Assembly: GCA_023459055.1 (NCBI GenBank)
Contig: JAEWVR010000015.1
Coordinates: 212,041 to 276,040, forward strand
Direction: 5' to 3'
Length of the DNA stretch: 64,000 nt
DNA from: Fibrobacterota bacterium
GTDB lineage: Bacteria; Fibrobacterota; Chitinivibrionia; Chitinivibrionales; Chitinispirillaceae
Positions 56,764 through 64,000 of this stretch are shown in pieces. Under the pieces are notes generated by a model. That model saw nothing but the letters and a program-made list of their open reading frames with translations. It was not told where the DNA came from and searched no databases. Position 1 is the stretch's first letter, and the number at the start of each line of letters is the position of its first letter. The position numbers and the translations under genes are program-made.

Positions 56764-58581
56764 ATGGATGAATTACAAATCGTTTTAAATGAATCTTCCA
56801 AAGTTATTTCTACGTTCATCGCGAGCAAATTATGTAGATTGCTTTCACTAAAAGATGTTAATGAAAATAAAATTGAAGAATCTCTTACGAAGCATTTGCA
56901 ATATGTTAAAAACTGGTCAGATGAAATAATTCACCGAGATCACCCTGAGTGGATGCAATTGAATTCATTATTTATTGAACAGATTTTAACAGATGGTGAA
57001 AACAGCAAGCAACCTACATCAAAACCTTCAAAAACTTGGAATAACCTTTTAGAACCAGGATATCATACAATAATAAAAGGCTATCCTGGTTCTGGTAAAA
57101 CTACAATATGCAAAAAACTCTGCAATTTCTTACTAACCAATTCTCAGAAAGATGGCAATGATTGCTACGAATTTCCTCTTCTTTTACGAGTCAGAGACAT
57201 AAATAATTATGAACATGTTATTACACCATTTCTTTCTCCGTTTGGTATTGATATCCCAAAAGAAACTATCGAAACAGATAAAGACCAACTATTTGATTCG
57301 CTGATAAATTTGCTTTCGGATATTCTTAATCAAAAGCAGATTCTATTAATAATTGATGGTATAGATGAACTTCGACCTGACAAAACAGCAGCTTTTAACC
57401 ATATAGTTACTCGATTGTCAAGACTAGTAGATAAATCTGACATGCTTATAACTGTTAGAACTGCTGTATCATATCCTGAAATATCACGATTTAGGTCTTA
57501 CCATATTACTCCTTTTACCGATCAACAAATTCAAGAATATGTAAATAATTGGTTTGGTAATGAAGAACAAAAAACACTTTTTCTATCAGCACTAAAAAAC
57601 ACACCATATTTTGGCACGGCCATCCGACCTTTAACTTTAACAAATATATGTATAATTTTTGAGAAATTTGGTGAAATACCGTCTCCACCTACGGAAATGT
57701 ATCGACGAATTATTAATTTGTATTTGACTAAATGGGATGAAGAAAGGCAAATTAAACGTGTTTCTAAATATGGAAAATTTAGCCCTGAGAAAAAGCAAGA
57801 TTTTCTTGCTTACTTATCATATGATATGGCTAAAAAAAGAATTTTTCCGACATTTAACTTGCAGCATTTGCGAGAAGCATATAATTCCATCTGTGATAGA
57901 TTTGATTTGCCAAAAGAAGAAATGGAAAAGGTGCTTGAGGAACTCGAATCCCATACTGGTTTACTAATAAAATGTGGCTTCGATTCATATGAGTTTTATC
58001 ATAAATCTATTCAAGAGTACTTAAGTGCAGAAGTTATTACAAGGATACCGTCGCTATCATCGAATATTTCACATTTGATGTATATGCCCGATGAATGTGC
58101 GATTGCGACGTGCTTATCTGCTGAGCCAAGTTCTTTTCTCTCATTTTTGTGTCTCCGTGTTTTTGAAAGAACTGTACCATATAATTTAAGCTCTGATGGC
58201 ATTGAAGCATTTAGTAAATCATTTTGGGCTCCTTATTTCTCCAGATTGTTTTTTGAAGACGTTAGGTTTGATTGCAGTGATTTATTAGCACTTTCTGCTT
58301 TAATTATTGCTTCATATTTATGGACTAATGATAACGGTTCTACAAATACATTTCGAAAAAGATCAAATTATAGTGGCCTATATCAGTATATTGAAAAATT
58401 CTTTAGACTTGAGCAAGTACAAAAATCGTTATTATCATTCAGTTCAAAAATTGAACAATTAAACCGAACAGAACAAACCACGTTTATAGGGTTAAAAGAC
58501 AATGTTAACATTATGTTCTTTGGATCGGTTCCAAGGAATTTTGTGGTTAATAATGAATTTGTTAGTAATTTATTGAAGTGA
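56764..58581 (+). CDS. NACHT domain STAND NTPase
   Basis: A 605-residue NACHT protein. The N-terminal ~95 residues form a small helical domain. The NTPase has Walker A GYPGSGKTT (106-114), the NACHT Walker B ILLIIDGIDEL (193-203), sensor LITVRTAV and winged-helix region, with YRRIINLYLTKWDEER near 320 and EFYHKSIQEYLSAE near 425, both typical. The C-terminus (~450-605) has no recognised repeats. Bacterial NACHT proteins of this size are known phage-defence ATPases; that role is inferred here from family and island context. AGAGGC precedes ATG. Confidence 0.9.
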   Translation: MDELQIVLNESSKVISTFIASKLCRLLSLKDVNENKIEESLTKHLQYVKNWSDEIIHRDHPEWMQLNSLFIEQILTDGENSKQPTSKPSKTWNNLLEPGYHTIIKGYPGSGKTTICKKLCNFLLTNSQKDGNDCYEFPLLLRVRDINNYEHVITPFLSPFGIDIPKETIETDKDQLFDSLINLLSDILNQKQILLIIDGIDELRPDKTAAFNHIVTRLSRLVDKSDMLITVRTAVSYPEISRFRSYHITPFTDQQIQEYVNNWFGNEEQKTLFLSALKNTPYFGTAIRPLTLTNICIIFEKFGEIPSPPTEMYRRIINLYLTKWDEERQIKRVSKYGKFSPEKKQDFLAYLSYDMAKKRIFPTFNLQHLREAYNSICDRFDLPKEEMEKVLEELESHTGLLIKCGFDSYEFYHKSIQEYLSAEVITRIPSLSSNISHLMYMPDECAIATCLSAEPSSFLSFLCLRVFERTVPYNLSSDGIEAFSKSFWAPYFSRLFFEDVRFDCSDLLALSALIIASYLWTNDNGSTNTFRKRSNYSGLYQYIEKFFRLEQVQKSLLSFSSKIEQLNRTEQTTFIGLKDNVNIMFFGSVPRNFVVNNEFVSNLLK

Positions 58582-58950
58582 AGTAGGATATTACATGTAA
58601 ATGTATACATGTGCAATAAATGTATGCATACAATTAACAAATTTAAATTAAGAAAGCGACGGAAAAAGTATTTTGTCGTAACATGTCAGTTTACAATCGA
58701 TAACACGGCAAGCCTAAACTTTTTATGCACAATTAACTAGTGTATCAAAAATAGGGTAGCCTTAAAAAAATGTGAAGTACCTGTTTTGTGAAATCTTTAC
58801 GTTGTTTAAATCTCGATTGAATAATGAAATAAAGGAATTGTATTTGTACCATTTTATGCCCTTTGGTCGCTAAATGGGGATAAGGTCGATAATATTTGCT
58901 ATTTAATTTGAATTACGATATAATAACATTTTTACATAAAGGTATATAAA
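58582..58950. other. Intergenic region with short palindromes
   Basis: Just after the NACHT stop are ACATGT copies (58593 and 58607) and the perfect palindrome TGTATGCATACA (58621-58632). They may form a terminator-like or operator structure; no T run follows. The remainder is AT-rich and holds the promoter of the methyltransferase gene. Confidence 0.35.
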
Positions 58951-61041
58951 ATGGAACCAAATAATCTTCTTAAGAATCGTTCTGACTTGATTGAACTTCT
59001 TTTGAAATGCATTATTGAGTCAATTGATGAGGATCGGACTGAATTTGTCTGGGATAATTTTTTTAAAAAATGGTTTCGCGAAGAGGGTACTCCATTATTT
59101 TTTCTTTTCAAAAAGAATCTTAGTGTAACAAACACACAATATGTTGAACTATTTGCATTACTTGAACTTCATACAAAAGGTACATTTCTCCCTGGTCAAA
59201 ATTGCAAATTACTTTGCTATACAACAGACCATATAAAAGAAACTTTTACAGATGTAATGATAACGCTCCTCGAAGACTATAAAAATGTTGATACTTCTAG
59301 AATTAAAAGCTTTGCAAAACAATATTTAGATGTTTTTTGTTCAACAGTAGCAGTCGATATGTTTTTTGGATCTTGTGCGATTTTTTTACCACCTGGTACA
59401 AATTGTGACTTGGAAAAAATTGTAAACGACTCTGGTTATATTCATTCTGCTGGCAGAAGTGTCTATATTCGCAATATAAAAAAGGCTCGAAAAGCGGATT
59501 TCTTATCAAATGTCGATATACATCTCCAAAGATATCCATCAAATGATGGCCAAATCCCTTTTGTTCCATATTCTCATGAAGATTTTTCAGATTATGATAA
59601 GGATTCTTCTGATCAATTAGAGCGAGGTATTGGACTTAGTAAACTTTATGTTGAAAAAATGAGTATGGGCAGTTTTCGATTGTCAACAATTATAATTGAT
59701 TTGGAAAAACAATTTAAAGATAAGTTGATTGTTCCTCATGCTGGAAATTACCAAGAGAATCATAACTTTACTAAAAAAGATCGAACGATTTGGTTAATAT
59801 GTGACAAATCCATTACTAGTGGACAATTGAGTAATCCGGGCCCAAATCGTTACTATATATGTTATGAACAAACAGTAAAAAATGACTCACCTTTATACTT
59901 TTTTGATGAAAACAAACCAGCTTGGAAGTCCCATACTACACTTCCACATTCCTTAACCGCAGCGTTATTAAATATTGCTCGACCGATGTCGAATATTAAA
60001 AAAATATGTGATCCATTTGGTGGTGCTGGAACAACTTGGCTTGAGGTAAAGAGACTAATGTTAGATACAGAAATTTATAGTTCTGACCTTTCACCTGCAA
60101 CAAATCTCCTAACAGAGGATAATTTAAATTTTTTCACAATGACAGCCGATGAACTTGAAGAATTACATCATGATATTCTTCAATGCCATCCTAAAGAAAT
60201 TGGTGAGAATAAAAATGCTTATAACAAAAGCGAGAATAATGAATCTAAATCATATTCAGAAATGTATAAATTATTAACAGAACTAAAGAAGTTACAAAAA
60301 ACAACAACTGAAGAATATGAATTGCACAAACAATTTGTTAAAAAATTGAAAGCAAAAACTATTAGTTGTAGAGTTAACTTTTATATTGGTTTAAGAGCTG
60401 AATTGAGATTTAAAAATGCTTTTGAGCGAAAATCTGCTACTTTTGAAGATGCTTTTAATAAATCGAAGGAGAAAATATCGAATCAAATTAAAATGTTGAT
60501 TGATTTAAGACGAGTCTTAGAAGCAGCAATCAAATCTAGAAAATTTGAAAATATGAAAAGTTACTATAAAACACTTGCTAACTATTCCTATAGGCTTACT
60601 CCATCATTCCTGTTCGAAGAAAAGGCTGTTTTATTAAATAAGCTTAAAAAAGAAGTACGATCCTTAAAAGATGCTCGCAAATTACCTAAAGGGAAATTTG
60701 ATCTTATCATATGTGATCCTCCATATGGATTCAATACTACAGAGGAGGACTGCAGTCTATCCACATTATATTCCGAATTTATTGATAAAGCTATTGAATC
60801 ATTGAGAGTGAGAGGGCAATTAATCCTTTGTTTGCCCGCAGAGTCCTATACTGGCAAAGGTTTACCTTATTGTACTCGGAGCGATCTTGTTTCAAGACAA
60901 ATTCTTACAAAAGCGCATTTAATGGGACGGTTAGTTTACAAAACAACTCAAAGCTTACCTCTAAATTCGTTTTCGCCACCGTATTATTGGGAAGCAGAAA
61001 GAGCATTAAAACGAACAATTCTTCATTTTAGATTTATTTAA
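58951..61041 (+). CDS. Class I methyltransferase with Trm11/DNA-amino-MTase motifs and a long insertion
   Basis: A 696-residue protein. The first ~320 residues resemble nothing I know. Then LPHSLTAALLNIARP and motif I KICDPFGGAGTTWLEV (351-366) give the SAM site in the arrangement of Trm11-like and amino-methyltransferases, and motif IV FDLIICDPPYGF is at about 583-594, the DPPY catalytic motif for exocyclic amino groups in DNA or RNA. Motifs I and IV are normally 50-70 residues apart; here about 220, because a Lys/Glu-rich coiled-coil region (410-570) is inserted. It could modify DNA to mark self or modify tRNA. AAAGG precedes ATG. AT-rich, like its neighbours. Confidence 0.82.
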   Translation: MEPNNLLKNRSDLIELLLKCIIESIDEDRTEFVWDNFFKKWFREEGTPLFFLFKKNLSVTNTQYVELFALLELHTKGTFLPGQNCKLLCYTTDHIKETFTDVMITLLEDYKNVDTSRIKSFAKQYLDVFCSTVAVDMFFGSCAIFLPPGTNCDLEKIVNDSGYIHSAGRSVYIRNIKKARKADFLSNVDIHLQRYPSNDGQIPFVPYSHEDFSDYDKDSSDQLERGIGLSKLYVEKMSMGSFRLSTIIIDLEKQFKDKLIVPHAGNYQENHNFTKKDRTIWLICDKSITSGQLSNPGPNRYYICYEQTVKNDSPLYFFDENKPAWKSHTTLPHSLTAALLNIARPMSNIKKICDPFGGAGTTWLEVKRLMLDTEIYSSDLSPATNLLTEDNLNFFTMTADELEELHHDILQCHPKEIGENKNAYNKSENNESKSYSEMYKLLTELKKLQKTTTEEYELHKQFVKKLKAKTISCRVNFYIGLRAELRFKNAFERKSATFEDAFNKSKEKISNQIKMLIDLRRVLEAAIKSRKFENMKSYYKTLANYSYRLTPSFLFEEKAVLLNKLKKEVRSLKDARKLPKGKFDLIICDPPYGFNTTEEDCSLSTLYSEFIDKAIESLRVRGQLILCLPAESYTGKGLPYCTRSDLVSRQILTKAHLMGRLVYKTTQSLPLNSFSPPYYWEAERALKRTILHFRFI

Positions 61042-61185
61042 TCAATTTGTTGGAAAACGATAAAGGGAATATTTAGCTGCTTTACTTGATTAAACAAGTT
61101 GGTGTATAAAAAGCAGATGTTCTTATTGTAAACACAAAGCATAACATTTAAAGTGTAAATATGTAAAGGATACAACAAAAGATAC

Positions 61186-62145
61186 ATGGCAATACTTACC
61201 ATCTATTTTCACAAAGATTTCGATGGATTGGTCGCTGCAGCATTATTCCTGCGAATAAACGAATTATCACAACTAATAGGGGCCGACAGCGTTACACTAA
61301 AATCTGTTGATTATGACATAAAAGAAAATTGGCTTAAAACAAATTTACAAAAACCAAATGTGGTAATTGATTTTCTTTATCACCCTAAAGCAGACTGGTG
61401 GTTTGACCACCATGTATCAACATTTCTTAATAGCAGACATAAAGAACAATACTCCAATTCTGATAAACAATTTTGGGATGCAAGCTACCCATCTTGTGCT
61501 GCGCTTATCAAAACAAACTTGCAACAACAGTGCTCATTGTTCATGGGGGTTGAAGAATATAACATTGTTGTTAATCGCTTCAGAGAGTGGATCCATTGGA
61601 GCAACATTATTGATAATGCGAATTATAATGACCCTGCTCAGGTTGTTGAGCTTAAAAGTCCAAGCCTGCAAATTAATGCAACCCTGTCATATGAAATTGA
61701 GGAGACGTACTTACAGCATTTAATATTTGCAGCAAAGCTATATCAACCTGATGAGGTTGTTCACACTGCATATGTAAAAGATAAGGTACAAAAAATCCTT
61801 TCTTTGCAAGAAGATTACTTGTCAATATTTAAGAATCACTATAAGATTATACCGAAGAAAACCGTGTATTTTGATTATGTAAAGAAAGAAATTCCTTTTC
61901 AACGTTATTTTACGTATTATTTCGAGCCTGATGCTTTTTACTCAATAGGTTTATATAATAGAAATGGTAAATTTGCTATAAGTGTTGGAAAGAATCCCTG
62001 GTTAGAATTTACTTCTAAAAATATTGGTGAAATATGTAAGCGTTTCGGTGGGGGAGGCAGAATAAATGTTGGATCAATAATTGTTGATGAATATAGTAAA
62101 GCTGTTGAAATAGTTGAAACAATAACAAAATCTCTGTCACAATAG
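61186..62145 (+). CDS. DHH family phosphoesterase
   Basis: A 319-residue protein. The N-terminal DHH domain has YFHKDFDGLVAAALF (Asp11, Asp13), VVIDFLYHP (Asp62) and WWFDHHVST (Asp74, His75, His76), the metal ligands of this phosphoesterase superfamily. The C-terminal part ends in GEICKRFGGGGRINVGSIIV, the DHHA1 substrate loop. Relatives cleave short oligonucleotides, cyclic dinucleotide products or other phosphodiesters. The length suits nanoRNase/GdpP-catalytic types. It is 14 bp before the dGTPase gene, so the two are almost surely co-expressed. Confidence 0.9.
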   Translation: MAILTIYFHKDFDGLVAAALFLRINELSQLIGADSVTLKSVDYDIKENWLKTNLQKPNVVIDFLYHPKADWWFDHHVSTFLNSRHKEQYSNSDKQFWDASYPSCAALIKTNLQQQCSLFMGVEEYNIVVNRFREWIHWSNIIDNANYNDPAQVVELKSPSLQINATLSYEIEETYLQHLIFAAKLYQPDEVVHTAYVKDKVQKILSLQEDYLSIFKNHYKIIPKKTVYFDYVKKEIPFQRYFTYYFEPDAFYSIGLYNRNGKFAISVGKNPWLEFTSKNIGEICKRFGGGGRINVGSIIVDEYSKAVEIVETITKSLSQ

Positions 62146-62159
62146 TATAGGAGAAAATT

Positions 62160-63503
62160 ATGGATTGGGAAATGTTGATGTCACCTGCGCGATTAAGAGA
62201 CTCAAGTACCGGGCAGCCTTTAGACCGAACCCAATTCCAAAGAGATTATGATCGAATAATCTTTTCTAAACCATTCCGTCGTCTTCAGAAAAAAACACAA
62301 GTTTTTCCTTTACCAGAACATGATTTCATTCATACACGTCTTACTCATAGCCTTGAGACATCCTGCATTGGAAGATCACTTGGAATGTTAGCTGGCAAAG
62401 AAATTATTTCAAAAAATACTAATTTAAAAAAAACAGGGCTTTCGGATTATGATTTTGCAGCAGTTGTTTCCGCCGCATCTGTTGCACATGACCTTGGTAA
62501 TCCACCCTTTGGGCATTCCGGGGAAGATGCAATCAGTGATTTTTTCAATAGTGAAGAGGGTAAGAGTCTAATCAAGGATTTAACACCAAAGCAAAAATTG
62601 GATTTACAGAATTTTGAAGGAAATGCAATGGGATTCAGATTGCTTGCCTATACTCTACCAGGTAACTCAAGTAATAAAGGCGGTTTAAATTTAACATATG
62701 CGACTTTAGGTGCTTATTCAAAATACCCATGTGAAATGATGTCAAATAAACTTCCAGATGCAAGTGGAAAAAAGCATGGTTTTTTTCAAAGTCAAAAAGA
62801 TTCATTCATACAAGTTGCAGATGCACTTGGAATGAAAAGAAAAGCTGAATCACATGGTACCATTGCATATTATCGGCATCCACTGGCATTTCTTGTGGAG
62901 GCTGCAGATGATATTAGTTACCTTATAATGGACCTTGAAGATGGTTATAATTTAAAGCTAATCAGTGAAAAAGATATAATAAATATCTTTAATAGCCTGA
63001 TAATTGGTAAATACAATCAAACAGTTTACTGTAACATAATTGACTCAAGAGAAAAAGTTGCATTCCTAAGGGCAAATGCTATATCAAGTCTTATCAACCA
63101 ATGCATTACAGTATTTGACGCCAACCTTCCAGATATTATGGAGGGGAAATATGACCGTGCATTAAAAAATGAGATCGAAAAATCCAAGGAACTAAAGAAC
63201 TTGAGAGACCTTTGCGAAAAGGAAATATACAAATATCGTAAAGTACTTGAGATTGAAGCTGCTGGATTTGAAGTTATAGGAGGATTGTTAAGAGACTTTA
63301 TTAATTCACTTAAAGGTACTTCTAATAGATGTGCAAAAATAAAAAGTTTGCTTCCTGAGCACTATATCATTAAAAATACAGATACCCCAGACCTGTGGTA
63401 TGAAGCAATCTTACATATTGTACAGTTTGTTGCAGGGATGACTGATACGTTTGCAATTGAAACATATCGATCGATAAAAGGGATACGATTACCTAATTGT
63501 TAA
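62160..63503 (+). CDS. dGTPase-like deoxynucleotide triphosphohydrolase
   Basis: A 447-residue HD-domain dNTPase. RDYDRIIFSKPFRRLQKKTQ and VFPLPEHDFIHTRLTHSLET are the opening signature, with metal ligands His63, His110-Asp111 (VAHDLGNPPFGHSGE) and a later Asp in VEAADDISYLIMD. The family splits dGTP into deoxyguanosine and triphosphate. It is about the size of the family's shorter members. Related dGTPases deplete dNTPs to stop phage replication; whether this one is housekeeping or defence is not shown by sequence. GGAG precedes ATG, 14 bp after the DHH gene. Confidence 0.93.
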   Translation: MDWEMLMSPARLRDSSTGQPLDRTQFQRDYDRIIFSKPFRRLQKKTQVFPLPEHDFIHTRLTHSLETSCIGRSLGMLAGKEIISKNTNLKKTGLSDYDFAAVVSAASVAHDLGNPPFGHSGEDAISDFFNSEEGKSLIKDLTPKQKLDLQNFEGNAMGFRLLAYTLPGNSSNKGGLNLTYATLGAYSKYPCEMMSNKLPDASGKKHGFFQSQKDSFIQVADALGMKRKAESHGTIAYYRHPLAFLVEAADDISYLIMDLEDGYNLKLISEKDIINIFNSLIIGKYNQTVYCNIIDSREKVAFLRANAISSLINQCITVFDANLPDIMEGKYDRALKNEIEKSKELKNLRDLCEKEIYKYRKVLEIEAAGFEVIGGLLRDFINSLKGTSNRCAKIKSLLPEHYIIKNTDTPDLWYEAILHIVQFVAGMTDTFAIETYRSIKGIRLPNC

Positions 63504-64000
63504 TTGATATGCAAAATGATAAATTGATATTGAAATAGCTAATAGAGCAAATTCTAAGCTGATTACGAGCTTATTACATGAATAATTATATGCATACATA
63601 AAGAGAAAATTAATGAGACTAATACTGGAATTATACTATTGATAAGTTGACGAGATATTTTAATGTTGGTTAAATATTATTCAAAAAAATCATGTCTATC
63701 AAAAAAATCATACAAATCACAGTTCGGACAATTTGCGAATGCAACTGTGATTGCGTAACATGTATTCCACCCTAACTGCGCTTTAGCGCAAAACGCCCTT
63801 AATCGATTACGACCAATGCAGAAAAATCCGTAAAAAAATTGAATCCATCCCGCCGCCTTTATATAATCTACGGCGTAAACGCTCGACCAACCCATACCGC
63901 TCGTTTTTGGGCCTGTAAGACTAAATTTAATTTGGGGACGGATAGAGCGGTTGTTTTTCAGGGAGTGTTCCATTGTTATTTGCTTTGAGCCACTCTACGG
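63504..64000. other. Non-coding end of window
   Basis: TCAAAAAAATCAT occurs twice at 63681 and 63699 (18-base period), followed by the palindrome GCGCTTTAGCGC near 63780. Composition becomes GC-richer after 63770. A 98-codon minus-strand frame has no ribosome site and no family; I see no supported gene before the edge. Confidence 0.35.

Noticed and set aside
63677..63973. 98-codon minus-strand gene at the right edge
   Set aside because: The C-terminal end derives from the TCAAAAAAATCAT direct repeat and there is no ribosome site or recognised family.

Overview
The window looks like chromosomal DNA of an AT-rich, Gram-negative, anaerobic polysaccharide degrader. The evidence is outer-membrane-type beta-barrels, lipoproteins, MltG and YbeY, three plant-cell-wall glycoside hydrolases (GH9, GH5, GH26), a C-terminal secretion domain of the type IX kind on the GH9 enzyme, and an EtfAB pair whose alpha subunit carries a ferredoxin domain. 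Together with FecR/beta-helix surface proteins and cobalamin salvage this fits Fibrobacterota or a relative in the FCB group. That placement is inference; there is no rRNA or tRNA in the window to confirm it.

Layout. 1-3417 (minus) is the amino part of a very large P-loop NTPase with about 17 TPRs that runs off the left edge. 3851-10486 is housekeeping: polA, a small unknown gene, two GNAT acetyltransferases and etfBA with a clear terminator. 10880-15804 (minus) is a secreted block: a PEP-CTERM protein, a conserved secreted protein of unknown function and the GH9 endoglucanase. 16.1-23.1 kb is an accessory, partly decayed zone: a kdpE pseudogene, nine copies of a degenerate 42-bp tandem repeat, a 185-bp dispersed repeat with a foldback, a structured GC-rich relic, an orphan PD-(D/E)XK-type protein, a DUF1835 protein and a prohibitin-like protein. 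23.1-37.3 kb returns to core and envelope genes (dienelactone hydrolase, CorC-type transporter, ybeY, FecR and beta-helix/barrel pair, LRR protein, mltG, OMP, thioredoxin, U32 peptidase). 37.3-39.8 kb holds divergently transcribed GH5 and GH26 genes sharing a short region with two operator-like palindromes. 41.6-44.4 kb is a cobalamin riboswitch followed by cobU-cobT-cobS, then a very divergent chorismate-synthase homologue lacking the catalytic N-terminal motif. 46-53.4 kb carries a TPR protein, a multi-Ig lipoprotein, an RlmM-like methyltransferase and a zinc-ribbon / SPFH-GYF pair.

53.4-64 kb is a second accessory zone that looks like a defence island. Relics of a REP-associated transposase with a perfect 32-bp palindrome, a RhuM gene and an orphan secretion-tail fragment are followed by four same-strand, AT-rich genes: a NACHT NTPase, a Trm11/DNA-type methyltransferase with a ~190-residue insertion, a DHH-family phosphoesterase and a dGTPase-like HD hydrolase. 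The last two lie 14 bp apart and are the best candidate here for a little-described nucleotide-targeting defence module.

No CRISPR array, tRNA or rRNA was recognised.
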